The position numbers were made by a program, and so were the translations under genes. Source: Methylotenera sp. (GTDB lineage Bacteria; Pseudomonadota; Gammaproteobacteria; Burkholderiales; Methylophilaceae). From it: a DNA stretch of 64,000 nt. The DNA is taken from assembly GCF_029946165.1 (NCBI RefSeq), contig NZ_JAQSDZ010000005.1, positions 124,001 through 188,000 of the forward strand, written 5' to 3'. Numbering within the stretch: position 1 is the stretch's first letter; each line of letters begins with the position of its first letter. Below are positions 8,918-18,908 of the stretch, piece after piece. The notes below the pieces were generated by a model. It was not told where the DNA came from, made no database searches, and saw only the letters and a list, made by a program, of their open reading frames with translations.

Positions 8918-10096
8918 CTAGCGTGCGTCCGCTAGAAAGCCAGCCACTGCCCGTTTGAACGGTGCTAATCGATTACCTAATCGTAGCGCCCCCGCTCTTA
9001 ATAGTCTTGCTGGCGGGCTGTTGCTGCCATAAACTTTAGCAATGGCATGCGTAGCAAGAAACAATGGGCGCGTGTCACGTCTATGCTTTTGTTCGTAACG
9101 CAGAAGTAGCGAGTGAGAAGCAAAGTCTTTACTCGCTGCAATGGCTGATTTGATTTCAGCGGACAAAGTTGCAATGCCCTTTAATCCAAAGTTAAAGCCA
9201 TGTGCAGTGACTGGGTGCATACCCACCGCAGCATCGCCTATTAATGCAAAGCGTTGCCCTATAAGGCGTTTGGAATATACAGTCACTAATGGATAGGCGT
9301 GTTTGGTAGAAACAAGGTGCATGGCACCAAGTCTATGTTTGAACCTTGCAGAAACTTCGCTGTTAAAATCTGCCTCATCCATTTTCATCAAAGGATTCAT
9401 TTCATCTGGGGAAAGTGTAATGACCACAGATGAACGCGCTCCATTCATCGGCAGTAATGCCAAGGTTTGCCCATAGTCAAACCACTCCCATGCAGTATGT
9501 TCATGAGAAATAGGGTGTTCCATCACGCAGACCATCATGGTTTTGCCGAAATCATGCATATCAGCAGCAATGCCCATTGCGCGACGTGTTTCAGAGAATC
9601 GGCTATCCGCACCTATTAATAATTTAGCTTGGATAATTTCGCCATCACTCAATGTAATTTGAGCAATGTTAGCGTCAGTCTTAATATTGGTGACTTCTAC
9701 TTCTGTTTTAAAGCTAATGGCGGGGGATGATTTAACCGCCTCGTAGGCTGCTTTACGAATAAGGTGATTTGAAACTAAAAAGCCAAGTTCAGCTTTTTGC
9801 GTGTCGCGATGACCAATATCCATTGAGAGTAATGAAGAGCCGTTAAAAACGCGCGCATCTCGTAATGGTGAAATCGCATCAGGCGACAAATGTGCCCATA
9901 ACCCTAACTCACGCATGAGCTCTGCTGAGTGGTGAGTTAGCGCAATTTCACGACCATCAAAAGCAGGGGAGGCAATGCTATGCTCAGATTGGCGCTCAAT
10001 TACTACCGTGTGAAGACCCAAATTTGCAAGTGCTTTAGCAAAGCATAAGCCAGCTGGTCCTGCACCTATGACAACAACATCCGTGATAGTCGCCAT
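8918..10096 (-). CDS. ubiM: UbiH/UbiM-type FAD-dependent ubiquinone hydroxylase
   Basis: 392 residues with the Rossmann FAD motif GAGPAG at 11-16, the mid-protein DG-type loop (LLIGADSRFSETRR) and the C-terminal FAD motif RFALIGDAAVGMHPVTAHGFNFG. This is the UbiH/UbiF/VisC family, which hydroxylates the ubiquinone ring with O2. Of its members, UbiM is the one common in related betaproteobacteria, but family-level sequence alone does not fix which ring position is hydroxylated. It lies 10 bp downstream of fixH, at the end of the cbb3 oxidase block, which suits a quinone-pathway enzyme co-transcribed with a respiratory oxidase. Confidence 0.85.
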   Translation of the reverse strand: MATITDVVVIGAGPAGLCFAKALANLGLHTVVIERQSEHSIASPAFDGREIALTHHSAELMRELGLWAHLSPDAISPLRDARVFNGSSLLSMDIGHRDTQKAELGFLVSNHLIRKAAYEAVKSSPAISFKTEVEVTNIKTDANIAQITLSDGEIIQAKLLIGADSRFSETRRAMGIAADMHDFGKTMMVCVMEHPISHEHTAWEWFDYGQTLALLPMNGARSSVVITLSPDEMNPLMKMDEADFNSEVSARFKHRLGAMHLVSTKHAYPLVTVYSKRLIGQRFALIGDAAVGMHPVTAHGFNFGLKGIATLSAEIKSAIAASKDFASHSLLLRYEQKHRRDTRPLFLATHAIAKVYGSNSPPARLLRAGALRLGNRLAPFKRAVAGFLADAR

Positions 10097-10106
10097 AATC
10101 GCTAAG

Positions 10107-10367
10107 TTACTGATTTTCTATTGGCTTAAGACCAGTTGCTGCATGGTTGCGTGCTTGCATGGCGGGCGCCATGCCATCACGATCAGCACTTAGTGTTTTG
10201 TTGATTTCCATGCCTTTGCGATAGTAATCATCAATCACTGCATCAGGCCGAGTGACTGCTAAATATAAAGTAATAAAAGATGCGATAACAACGAGTAAAG
10301 GCCCAGCAATAATTAGCCAAACATAACCAAAATGCCACCAAGGTTTTGTATCCAGTTTTTCCATCAT
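10107..10367 (-). CDS. fixH: FixH family protein
   Basis: 86 residues with one transmembrane helix at about 14-36 (YVWLIIAGPLLVVIASFITLYLA), the FixH-typical PWWHFGYVW before it and DDYYRKGMEIN after it. The C-terminal periplasmic part is truncated compared with longer FixH proteins, as is usual in this group. FixH proteins support maturation of cbb3 oxidase. It lies between ccoG and ubiM on the same strand. Confidence 0.88.
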   Translation of the reverse strand: MMEKLDTKPWWHFGYVWLIIAGPLLVVIASFITLYLAVTRPDAVIDDYYRKGMEINKTLSADRDGMAPAMQARNHAATGLKPIENQ

Positions 10368-10441
10368 ATTTCCTTATATTATCTTTAGTTTTTACACTAA
10401 GGTTTTAGCTTAAGTTTTACCTTAATAATTTCTTTAACTTC

Positions 10442-11926
10442 TTATCTAGGCACTAAAAAGACCGATTTCTCAGTGATCGTCTCTTTGCTTTCAACGGCCT
10501 CAATAGAAAATTGAATTTTATGTGAACCAGATTCTGCACTGCCATCAGGGATCTTTAAAGCAACGATCACCCAGCGTGATTCTGTCGGTTTAACCATAAA
10601 TGTAGGACTGTTTTCATCGACCCGTGCATTACTGTCGCTTTTATCTTGTATTTCTTTAGAATCTTTCGCATCAATTGCAATACCCTTTAATCCTTCAACA
10701 CTCACGCGGTAATGCTGAGTATCTTCTGTCCCATTCATGATTTGCATGCGGTAGACATTTTCTAACATGCCATCCTCAGTTATACGTCCCATGACAGCGC
10801 TATCGCGCATAATGTCTACTCTAAAAGGTGTTCTGAACCACAAGCTGGCTAATAAACCAACAACCAGAAGTAAAAGTACTGAAGAGTAAATAAGCACACG
10901 TGGACGTAGTATGCGCATAAACATTTGATGGTGAGACCAACTATTTGTCAATGCGTTCTGTGTAGAATATTTTACTAATCCTCGCTCATAGCCCATTTTG
11001 TCCATTACCGTGTCGCATACATCTGCACAGGCGCCACAACCAATACATTCATATTGCAAACCATCACGAATATCAATACCAGTCGGGCAAACCTGAACAC
11101 AAAGGCTGCAATCTATACAAGAACCCATTGATTTTGAATTAATCTCAGCCTTACGTGAGCGTCCACCGCGTGGCTCGCCGCGAGCTTCATCATAAGTAAC
11201 AATGAGTGTGTCATCATCAAACATTGCACTTTGAAAACGTGCGTAAGGACACATATATTTACAGACTTGCTCGCGCATGAAACCAGCATTACCGTAGGTC
11301 GCAAAACCGTAAAAGCCCACCCAAAACATTTCCCAAGGACTTAAGCTTAGTTTAACAACTGCATCAGCTAGCTCACGAATCGGCGTAAAGTAGCCTACAA
11401 AAGTAAAGCCTGTCCATAATGCAAATGTAATCCAAGCAAAATGTTTAATCACTTTTCTGCTGAGTTTTTTTGAAGACATTCCAGCGGCATCGAGCTTCAT
11501 GCGTGCGGCGCGATCACCTTCAATTTTCTTTTCTATCCAAAGAAATATTTCGGTGTAGACGGTTTGAGGGCAAGCATAGCCACACCATAATCGACCAGCA
11601 ATTGCGGTAAATAAAAATAAAGATAGGGCGGAAATAATTAGAATTGCAGTGAGGTAAATTAAATCTTGTGGATACAAAACTAATTTAAAAATATAAAAGC
11701 GCTTGGCTTCAAGATCAAATAATAGCGCTTGGCGATTGCCCCATTCTAACCAAGGCACGCCGTAGAAGAAGAGCTGGGTTAACCAAATCATTACCCAGCG
11801 CCATTGTGTGAAGAAACCCGAAACGCTACGTGGGTAGATTTTCCCAGCCGATTCGTATAGAGAAATGACTACCTCATTTAAGGGAATCGTTGTTTCTGGG
11901 TTATTGCCACTTGGTGCTTTAGTCAT
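10442..11926 (-). CDS. ccoG: Cytochrome c oxidase accessory protein CcoG
   Basis: 494 residues. The N-terminal membrane part has several helices and a CGYACPQTVYTE motif typical of the FixG/RdxA family. Two [4Fe-4S] ferredoxin motifs follow (CIDCSLCVQVCP and CIGCGACADVCD), then a further membrane helix near residue 340 and a C-terminal immunoglobulin-like periplasmic domain. CcoG acts in copper handling (Cu2+ reduction) during cbb3 oxidase assembly. It lies about 130 bp after ccoP; a hairpin lies in the gap. Confidence 0.94.
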   Translation of the reverse strand: MTKAPSGNNPETTIPLNEVVISLYESAGKIYPRSVSGFFTQWRWVMIWLTQLFFYGVPWLEWGNRQALLFDLEAKRFYIFKLVLYPQDLIYLTAILIISALSLFLFTAIAGRLWCGYACPQTVYTEIFLWIEKKIEGDRAARMKLDAAGMSSKKLSRKVIKHFAWITFALWTGFTFVGYFTPIRELADAVVKLSLSPWEMFWVGFYGFATYGNAGFMREQVCKYMCPYARFQSAMFDDDTLIVTYDEARGEPRGGRSRKAEINSKSMGSCIDCSLCVQVCPTGIDIRDGLQYECIGCGACADVCDTVMDKMGYERGLVKYSTQNALTNSWSHHQMFMRILRPRVLIYSSVLLLLVVGLLASLWFRTPFRVDIMRDSAVMGRITEDGMLENVYRMQIMNGTEDTQHYRVSVEGLKGIAIDAKDSKEIQDKSDSNARVDENSPTFMVKPTESRWVIVALKIPDGSAESGSHKIQFSIEAVESKETITEKSVFLVPR

Positions 11927-11968
11927 GCATCCAACTTTCTAAAACTCGCTTTAATTTCTATTTGTTAC

Positions 11969-11998
11969 ACGGCATTAAAGAAGATACTTTAATGCCGT
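11969..11998. repeat. 12-bp perfect hairpin between ccoP and ccoG
   Basis: Arms ACGGCATTAAAG and CTTTAATGCCGT (11969-11980, 11987-11998) around a 6-base loop. No T tract follows on the minus strand, so it may be an RNA stability or processing element separating oxidase subunits from the assembly genes rather than a full terminator. Confidence 0.75.
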
Positions 11999-12055
11999 TT
12001 GTGACTATGCTTACATATTAACGACTTACTTTGTCTCCGAGCTTAGTTGCCAACC

Positions 12056-12949
12056 TTATTTATTGTTAGAGAAGCCCCAAACATAAGCTGCCAATACATG
12101 AATCTGAGCAGGGGTAAACTTCTCACTCCACGCAGGCATTTGGTTGACTTTACCTTCATTGATACGTTTGATAATAGCTGCCTCACCTGCGCCATGTAAC
12201 CAAATTTTATCTGTTAGGTTAGCTGATCCCATATCTGGATTACCTTTACCTTCAGCACCGTGACAGGCAGCACAAGAAGCAAATTTTTCTTTACCTAAAC
12301 CAGCGCGACCTGAATCGTAAATACTGCCAGATAAGCTTAGAACATAATTCGCCACGTTTTTAACGTCTTCTGGGCTTCCTACAGCAGCCGCCATTGGAGG
12401 CATCATACCGATACGACCACCAACGATTGTTTCTTCAATTTTAGCTGGACTACCGCCGTGTAACCAGTCGCTGTCAGTAAGATTTGGAAAGCCACGACTG
12501 CCTTTAGCATCTGAACCATGACATTGAGCACAGTTGTTCATGAATAAGCGCTCGCCAATGGCTCTTGCTTCAGGATTCTTTGCCAAGTCTTCAGTTTTCA
12601 TGACAGCAAATTTAGCGTACATAGGTTCTAACGCTTTATTTGCAACCGCTACTTCTTGCTCGTATTGTTTAGTTGCAGTCCAACCTAATTTACCAGCAAA
12701 ACTACCTAAACCTGGGTAAGCTGCAAGATAAAACAATGAAAAGACTATCGTAATTATAAACATCCCAACCCACCAGCGTGGTAATGGATTATTTAGCTCA
12801 TGAAGATCTTCATCCCATACATGACCACTACCGGCTACTGGTATTTTTATTTTGCTTGTTTTCCATAACAGAAAAGCACAGCCAAATATCCCTACCAATG
12901 AGATGGTTGTGATAAAAATAGGCCAAAAATTATTCGTAAAGTCACTCAT
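12056..12949 (-). CDS. ccoP: cbb3-type cytochrome c oxidase subunit III, diheme
   Basis: 297 residues. Two N-terminal membrane helices (about 8-28 and 59-78) anchor a periplasmic part with two heme c sites: CAQCH (C140, C143, H144) and CAACH (C226, C229, H230). Candidate axial methionines follow each site (GRIGMMPPMA, KVNQMPAW). CcoP passes electrons from soluble cytochromes to CcoO/CcoN. It is the last subunit gene in the order ccoN-ccoO-ccoQ-ccoP. Confidence 0.97.
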   Translation of the reverse strand: MSDFTNNFWPIFITTISLVGIFGCAFLLWKTSKIKIPVAGSGHVWDEDLHELNNPLPRWWVGMFIITIVFSLFYLAAYPGLGSFAGKLGWTATKQYEQEVAVANKALEPMYAKFAVMKTEDLAKNPEARAIGERLFMNNCAQCHGSDAKGSRGFPNLTDSDWLHGGSPAKIEETIVGGRIGMMPPMAAAVGSPEDVKNVANYVLSLSGSIYDSGRAGLGKEKFASCAACHGAEGKGNPDMGSANLTDKIWLHGAGEAAIIKRINEGKVNQMPAWSEKFTPAQIHVLAAYVWGFSNNK

Positions 12950-12991
12950 TTTATTTTCCTTTATTCTTCACAATATGAAGCATTCTTAACT

Positions 12992-13129
12992 CTAATCTTC
13001 TTTAAAAGGCAGATTAGCTGCCTCTTTAAAGTCTGAAGTTTTTCTATTTCGCCAAACCCAGATAAGAATGCCAATAAACACAATAAAACTAATAATGGTC
13101 GCAGCAATGCGAAGTGTAGTTATATCCAT
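12992..13129 (-). CDS. ccoQ: cbb3-type cytochrome c oxidase subunit CcoQ
   Basis: A 45-residue frame between ccoO and ccoP: a start with a GGAAG-like site, one membrane helix (about residues 7-26, IAATIISFIVFIGILIWVW) and a short basic then acidic tail ending PFKED. Size, topology, position and the WVWRNRK stretch after the helix match CcoQ (FixQ), the small subunit that stabilises the oxidase. Confidence 0.93.
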   Translation of the reverse strand: MDITTLRIAATIISFIVFIGILIWVWRNRKTSDFKEAANLPFKED

Positions 13130-13171
13130 TTTGGGTTCTTCCTTATATTGAGTTACTTCAACTAATTTAGC

Positions 13172-13810
13172 TTACTTCAAGTGAATACCTAAAACTTGCA
13201 GGAATGCAACCAAGGCATCTAGCTCAGTTTTACCTTTAATATCTTCCACAGCACTTGCAATTTGAGCGTCAGTGTAAGGTACACCTACGGTGCGTAACGC
13301 GCGTAGATGAGTTGGCATTGAGTCTGCATCAACAAGTGTTGTTTCTAACCAAGGGTAAGCAGGCATAATAGATTCAGGCACTAGATCACGTGGATTAATC
13401 AAGTGAATGCGTTGCCAATCATCACTATATTTACCACCAACACGTGCTAAGTCAGGACCTGTACGTTTACTACCCCATTGAAATGGATGATCGTAAACAG
13501 ACTCGCCAGCTACAGAGTAGTGACCATAACGTAAAGTCTCCGCACGGAAAGGGCGAATCATTTGTGAATGGCAGTTATAACAACCTTCACGCGTATAGAT
13601 GTCGCGACCTGCCAATTGCAATGCCGTGTATGGTTGTAAACCAGTGATAGGCTCTGTTGTTGATTTTTGAAAGAATAAAGGAACGATTTCCACTAAACCA
13701 CCAAATGCAACTGTGAGCAAAATCAGCACGATTAGTAGAAAGTTATTCGTTTCAATTTTCTCGTGGCTAAAGCCACTTTTTGTTTCACTGTTTTTATTTA
13801 TGTCAGACAT
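13172..13810 (-). CDS. ccoO: cbb3-type cytochrome c oxidase subunit II, monoheme
   Basis: 212 residues with an N-terminal membrane anchor (about 24-46) and one heme c site CYNCH (C77, C80, H81) in the invariant context [27 protein letters not shown]...MPTHLRAL region and a C-terminal [10 protein letters not shown] helix complete the family pattern. It takes electrons from CcoP to CcoN and starts 9 bp after the ccoN stop. Confidence 0.97.
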   Translation of the reverse strand: MSDINKNSETKSGFSHEKIETNNFLLIVLILLTVAFGGLVEIVPLFFQKSTTEPITGLQPYTALQLAGRDIYTREGCYNCHSQMIRPFRAETLRYGHYSVAGESVYDHPFQWGSKRTGPDLARVGGKYSDDWQRIHLINPRDLVPESIMPAYPWLETTLVDADSMPTHLRALRTVGVPYTDAQIASAVEDIKGKTELDALVAFLQVLGIHLK

Positions 13811-13819
13811 AATTTTTCC

Positions 13820-15256
13820 TTAAGCGTGAGCAGTAAGAGCTGGAATTGTAGTAACAACAGCTTTTCCATTAGATGCAGTTTTAAGCACATTCCACAACAT
13901 AATTACCATGCCGCTTAGATAGAGTAGTCCACCTAATGTACGAATGATGTAGTACGGATGTTTTGCTTTCACGCTTTCTACGAATGTATATGTCAATGTG
14001 CCATCAGTGTTAATCGCACGCCACATTAAGCCTTCCATCACACCAGAAATCCATAGTGAAGAGATGTAAAGCACGATACCAATAGTGGCTAACCAGAAAT
14101 GTAATTCAATTGCTTTGATACTGAACATTTGTTTTTGACCGAACAAACGTGGAATCATGTAGTACAAAGCACCCATTGAAACTAAACCAACCCAACCTAA
14201 AGCACCTGAGTGAACGTGACCAACAGTCCAGTCTGTGTAATGTGATAGTGAGTTAACTGTTTTAATCGCCATCATTGGACCTTCAAACGTACTCATACCG
14301 TAGAAAGATAATGAAACAATTAGGAAGCGTAAGATAGGATCTGTACGCAATTTGTGCCATGCGCCAGACATTGTCATCATGCCGTTAATCATACCGCCCC
14401 AGCTTGGTGCTAACAGAATCAAGGAGAATGCCATACCGAGAGATTGAGTCCAGTCAGGTAATGCTGTGTAATGCAAGTGGTGAGGACCCGCCCACATATA
14501 AGTGAAAATTAATGCCCAGAAATGCACGATAGACAAACTATATGAGTAGACAGGGCGACCAGCTTGTTTAGGCACAAAGTAATACATAATGCCCAAGAAA
14601 CCTGCTGTTAGGAAAAAGCCAACCGCATTATGACCGTACCACCATTGAACCATTGCATCTTGCACACCAGCGTAAGCTGAGTAAGATTTCATATAGCCCG
14701 CAGGAATCGCTGCGCTGTTTACAATGTGTAGTAAAGCAACCGTTAAGATAAATGCGCCAAAGAACCAGTTAGCTACATAAATATGTTTTACTTTACGTGT
14801 ACCAATCGTACCAAAGAACACAATCGCATATGACACCCAAACTACTGCGATTAATAAATCAATTGGCCACTCTAGTTCAGCGTATTCTTTACCTTGTGTG
14901 AAGCCTAAAGGTAGAGAAACCGCAGCGGCTACAATGACTAGCTGCCAGCCCCAGAATGTAAAAGCTGCCAACTTAGGCATAAATAGCTTAGTTTGACAGG
15001 TACGTTGTACTACATAATAAGAAGTGGCAAATAGAGTACAGCCACCAAATGCAAAAATTACTGCGTTGGTATGTAGTGGTCTTAAACGACCAAAACTTGT
15101 CCAAGGTAATCCGAAATTAAGTTCGGGCCAGACAAGTTGTGAGGCGATAATCACGCCCACCAACATACCGACCACACCCCAAACTACGGCCATGATTGAA
15201 AATTGCCGTATGACGCCATCTTCATACGTAATTGCTTGAGTTTTAAGGTCTTGCAT
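13820..15256 (-). CDS. ccoN: cbb3-type cytochrome c oxidase catalytic subunit I
   Basis: 478 residues with about 12 membrane helices. Heme and copper ligands are seen in [14 protein letters not shown] (low-spin heme), YGHNAVGFF and [12 protein letters not shown] (CuB histidines) and [11 protein letters not shown] (heme ligands). CcoN reduces O2 to water and pumps protons with high oxygen affinity, suiting microaerobic respiration. First gene of the operon, preceded by a perfect FNR box. Length is normal for the family. Confidence 0.97.
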   Translation of the reverse strand: MQDLKTQAITYEDGVIRQFSIMAVVWGVVGMLVGVIIASQLVWPELNFGLPWTSFGRLRPLHTNAVIFAFGGCTLFATSYYVVQRTCQTKLFMPKLAAFTFWGWQLVIVAAAVSLPLGFTQGKEYAELEWPIDLLIAVVWVSYAIVFFGTIGTRKVKHIYVANWFFGAFILTVALLHIVNSAAIPAGYMKSYSAYAGVQDAMVQWWYGHNAVGFFLTAGFLGIMYYFVPKQAGRPVYSYSLSIVHFWALIFTYMWAGPHHLHYTALPDWTQSLGMAFSLILLAPSWGGMINGMMTMSGAWHKLRTDPILRFLIVSLSFYGMSTFEGPMMAIKTVNSLSHYTDWTVGHVHSGALGWVGLVSMGALYYMIPRLFGQKQMFSIKAIELHFWLATIGIVLYISSLWISGVMEGLMWRAINTDGTLTYTFVESVKAKHPYYIIRTLGGLLYLSGMVIMLWNVLKTASNGKAVVTTIPALTAHA

Positions 15257-15336
15257 TTATTTCCCCTATCGCACTTATTGATAATTCTTTGTGAGTTTCA
15301 CACGTGACATTCTGTCGCAGCTTGCAAAAAACCTAA

Positions 15337-15350
15337 TTGATTTATATCAA
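15337..15350 (-). promoter_or_regulatory. FNR box of the ccoNOQP promoter
   Basis: TTGATTTATATCAA, a perfect FNR site centred at 15343.5, 81 bp upstream of the ccoN start. A CAGAAT -10 on the minus strand at 15314-15309 puts the start site near 15302, again with the box at about -41.5. The rest of the 407-bp gap (15257-15663) is AT-rich and holds nothing else I could identify. Confidence 0.85.
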
Positions 15351-15663
15351 CTAGGTAGAAATTGACTTAAGTTCTAAAGGTCGACATTCTAGCGCTGTTG
15401 TATACGCTTAGCTAGAATTAATTGCTTGATAACGTAGAAGATTTTTGAATTTTAGCTTAATTAAATCAGTTACAAATAGATACAATTTTCACCGATAAGT
15501 TTCAGTGATTATTTTAAAAAATTTTAATTTACTAAAACTTCAAAAAACTGATAGTCAGACTTGATGTTGTTTTAAGATTTGCTATGAAATGGACTTAAAA
15601 TATACGCAACTATCTGTTAGTTCATAAACCGCAGATTAATAAAATCTAATTGAACGCAATATT

Positions 15664-17031
15664 TTAATCTGTTAAGTGATAACGGCTTAATTTATACCAA
15701 AGTGTACGCTCGCTAATATCTAGCAATTTTGCTGCACGACTTTTGTTGCCGTTGACTTGTGTCAGTGCCTCTGAAATCATTTTTATCTCCATAGATTGCA
15801 CCGCGTCAGGTAATGAGAGTGATTGCCTTGAATTTGATGTGTCATTTGTATGTGTTAATAATGGAGCTATAGGAGTAGCTTTCTTAACAATATCTGCAGG
15901 TAAGTTTTCCGCTCTTATTAATTGACCGCTGCAAACGATGGCCGCACGTTCCAGCACATTTTCTAGCTCACGAATATTTCCTGGCCAAGCATAGTTTTCT
16001 AGTAGGCTGGCGGCATTGTCATCAATACGCACGTTACGTTTTTTTAGAAAATGCGCTGCTAGTATTTTGATGTCACTTAGTCGGTCACGCAAAGGGGGTA
16101 AGTCAATACGGAATACATTCAGGCGATAATATAAATCCTCACGTAACTTACCTTCTTTTATCGCCTGCATGGGGTCGCGATTGGTTGCGGCCACAACCCG
16201 AATGTCTACATTCAATTGCCGATTGCTTCCTAAGCGCTCAATGCTACCTTCTTGCAGCGCGCGAAGTAGCTTGGCTTGCAAGGCAATTGGCATTTCAGTC
16301 ACTTCATCCAGAAATAAAGTACCACCATCAGCTAGTTCAAACTTGCCTATACGTTCTTTAACTGCGCCAGTAAAGGCACCACGCTCATGGCCAAATAATT
16401 CAGATTCCAGCATTTCAGACGGAATCGCTGCACAATTGACTGCAACAAAGAGAGCATCCTTTCTTGGAGATTGTTGATGAATGGCACGCGCTACAAGTTC
16501 TTTACCCGTTCCTGTTTCACCAGCAATCAGTACGGTAGCTTTTTCAGCAGCCACTTGGGAAATAGCCTGATGCACTATGCGAATAGCTGGACTCTCGCCA
16601 ATTAAACTTTTGCCTATTTGCCCAGCTTCATCTCGAAGAAACTGATTTTCGACTTTTAATCGAGTAACCGATAGTGCTCGACTAATGGCAATTTCAAGAG
16701 TTTCTAAATCAAATGGCCGTAGGATGTAATCTGAAGCGCCTAATTTCATGGCTTGCACTGCTGAAGAAATTTCACCTTGAGCCGTGACGATAATCACTGG
16801 TATCTCGATATTTTCCGCGCGCAAGGTTGCTAGTAGTTTTAAGCCATCCATCACTGGCATGTGCAAATCGCTTACGACTAAGTCGATATTATCATTTCGC
16901 AAAATTGTAAGTGCTTCTTTACCATTTTCTGCGACTACTGGCTGATAGCCAGCTTGGCGTAAGCTAATTTCTAGCAGACGTCGCATATGGGGTTCATCAT
17001 CAACAGCGAGAATGCGTTTTTGCTGATTCAT
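15664..17031 (-). CDS. Sigma54-dependent NtrC-family response regulator
   Basis: 455 residues. Receiver domain: acidic pair D11/D12, phospho-acceptor D55 (LVVSDLHMP), and Arg105 (ILRPF) where most receivers have a Lys. The AAA+ domain has the Walker A GETGTGKE, the GAFTGA loop that contacts sigma54, and an Arg-finger region. The C-terminus is a Fis-type helix-turn-helix (NKSRAAKLLDISERTLWYKL). It lies 31 bp after the partner kinase on the same strand. A good -24/-12 promoter lies 3.6 kb away at 20602, upstream of the ligase/oxygenase operon, making that operon the obvious candidate target. Confidence 0.95.
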   Translation of the reverse strand: MNQQKRILAVDDEPHMRRLLEISLRQAGYQPVVAENGKEALTILRNDNIDLVVSDLHMPVMDGLKLLATLRAENIEIPVIIVTAQGEISSAVQAMKLGASDYILRPFDLETLEIAISRALSVTRLKVENQFLRDEAGQIGKSLIGESPAIRIVHQAISQVAAEKATVLIAGETGTGKELVARAIHQQSPRKDALFVAVNCAAIPSEMLESELFGHERGAFTGAVKERIGKFELADGGTLFLDEVTEMPIALQAKLLRALQEGSIERLGSNRQLNVDIRVVAATNRDPMQAIKEGKLREDLYYRLNVFRIDLPPLRDRLSDIKILAAHFLKKRNVRIDDNAASLLENYAWPGNIRELENVLERAAIVCSGQLIRAENLPADIVKKATPIAPLLTHTNDTSNSRQSLSLPDAVQSMEIKMISEALTQVNGNKSRAAKLLDISERTLWYKLSRYHLTD

Positions 17032-17062
17032 TTTTTGATACGTTCCATAAAAATATTTTGTT

Positions 17063-18751
17063 TTATACAGCTATGTCGACAGGTAGTTGTAGCCGAAATT
17101 CGGCACCGCCTAAGCTACTTTGATGCACACTAATATTGCCATGATTTGCCATTACAATTTGCTTTACAATTGCCAGTCCCAAGCCAATGCCGCCTCTGCG
17201 TTTACTGAAGAATGGCTCAAATACTTGGTTACGATGCTCAACGGGAATGCCTAGACCATTATCGGAAACGGTAATTAACACTTGGTCAATTGAGTGAGTT
17301 ACTTTTAATATTATTTTGCCATTATCTTGCAATACTTGAATTGCATTGAGTAGTAGGTTTAATAAAACCTGTGTGATTTGCTCTGCATCGCACAGGGCGA
17401 TAGCTTTTTCATTCGCCTCGCAAATCAGTTCTATTTTTTTACTCTCAGCCTGTATGCGCAACATTGCAACGCATTGCTGCGCTAGTTCCGTAAGGTCGGT
17501 ATGTTTAAAATCAGGTAATCTCGGCCTAGCTGAGTCAATCAATGCCGACACCAGTTTATTTAAACGTTCTGTTTCGCTAATAATGAATCCACAAACTTCG
17601 CGGCCTTCTTCACTAATATTGGGCTCACGTAATAAGACTTGGGCGGATGAGCGCAAAATTCCCAAAGGGGTGCGCACTTCATGACTCATGGCGGCTGCCA
17701 TTTCACCGACTACTGCTAGTTTCGCTGCTCGTGTCAAATGCTCTTTGGAGCGCTCAAGGTCGTTAATCATTTTGCTGAAAGCGTTTGAAAGTGCTGTGAT
17801 TTCTTCGGGCTCAACTAGGTTACTCGTACTAGGAGGCAAGGCATTGCTTGGCTCACGAATAAAATTATTGGCAAAAGCCGTGAGATTAACAAGTGGCTGA
17901 GTTAATGCTGTAGCGACTGGGAACGCAATTAAGCTAGCTAGAATAATGGTGGCAACCAATAAGCCAATAAAAATATAAGCCATTTGTTGGATTGGCGCTA
18001 ATGCGTCTAAACGATATTCTGCAATCACAACGTACCACTTGAAGCCGTTATAACCTTGATAACCTTTGGATTTAGAAGAGGTCGATAATTTTTCTTTAGT
18101 TTGAACGTCTGACCAATGTGCGGTCATCGATAATACTTTGTTATTACCCTCAAAAAGTGCCGCACCGCTTCTTCCTGAAACAGCGCCTTCTAAAATAGTG
18201 GTGATTTGATTCCAGTTAAAAACCGTGACCAGAGTGCCAAGTTTATTGCCGTCAAAAGCATCTTTAACATCGGTTGAGATGTTGAGTTGCTCCTGCATAA
18301 TAGGCGCAATACTTATGTGATTACCCTGAATTTTAGTGCTTAACCAATCGCTAAACTGTGCGCGATGTTTACCAATTGACTCGGCGTTGCTCGATGCAAT
18401 CACAATGCCTTTGTTATCTACAACATAAAGTTCATTATAAATATCGTGGTAACTGAACTTTAAATCACTTAAAAACTTGGATAGACGCTTATCAATGTCA
18501 CCAATTCGAACATCTTGCATAATTTCCAACTGGCCCCAAGACGCAGTATTATGCAGACGTTCGAACATAATGCGGTCAATTTCATCTACAGTAGCGTTTG
18601 CTCGGGTTTGGGTATCATGTTTAATTTCGGTCTTTAATGCACCGCGAGCCTCAAAAAAAGCCATGCCGGTGACCAGCATAGTTGGCAGTAAACCTACTAG
18701 CAAAAATGCACCGAGTAGAATAAAGCGGATAGGCAGGGCTTTTTTAAGCAT
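17063..18751 (-). CDS. Membrane sensor histidine kinase
   Basis: 562 residues. First membrane helix at about 10-33, a periplasmic sensor region to about 255 with a Cache-like pattern (ELYVVDNKGIVIASSN, then GTLVTVFNW), second helix at about 257-280, HAMP (about 280-335), HisKA with His357 in MSHEVRTPLG, and HATPase with N, G1 (DNGLGIP), F and G2 (GIGLGLAIVKQ) boxes. It would phosphorylate the sigma54 response regulator downstream. A Cache sensor suggests a small-molecule ligand. It is divergent from the porin-like and PstS-like genes, whose products face the same compartment as its sensor. Confidence 0.95.
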   Translation of the reverse strand: MLKKALPIRFILLGAFLLVGLLPTMLVTGMAFFEARGALKTEIKHDTQTRANATVDEIDRIMFERLHNTASWGQLEIMQDVRIGDIDKRLSKFLSDLKFSYHDIYNELYVVDNKGIVIASSNAESIGKHRAQFSDWLSTKIQGNHISIAPIMQEQLNISTDVKDAFDGNKLGTLVTVFNWNQITTILEGAVSGRSGAALFEGNNKVLSMTAHWSDVQTKEKLSTSSKSKGYQGYNGFKWYVVIAEYRLDALAPIQQMAYIFIGLLVATIILASLIAFPVATALTQPLVNLTAFANNFIREPSNALPPSTSNLVEPEEITALSNAFSKMINDLERSKEHLTRAAKLAVVGEMAAAMSHEVRTPLGILRSSAQVLLREPNISEEGREVCGFIISETERLNKLVSALIDSARPRLPDFKHTDLTELAQQCVAMLRIQAESKKIELICEANEKAIALCDAEQITQVLLNLLLNAIQVLQDNGKIILKVTHSIDQVLITVSDNGLGIPVEHRNQVFEPFFSKRRGGIGLGLAIVKQIVMANHGNISVHQSSLGGAEFRLQLPVDIAV

Positions 18752-18908
18752 CTGATTTAGTGCGAGAATGAAAGCATGATAAGTTGTAGTAAATTAAGCA
18801 AAGTAATTTATACCGAATGATTCGTTAAGCAAAATGGAATGATATACCGTTGCTAGTTTATCGACGTAGTAGTTTTTTAGAGATGAAGAAATTATGCATG
18901 GAGTGAAG

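Noticed and set aside
11969-11998. Terminator between ccoP and ccoG
   Set aside because: Strong hairpin but no T tract on the minus strand, so listed only as a hairpin.
18752-18908. Possible sigma54 promoter between kinase and porin-like gene
   Set aside because: The only GG near a downstream GC has 14 bases between, not ten.
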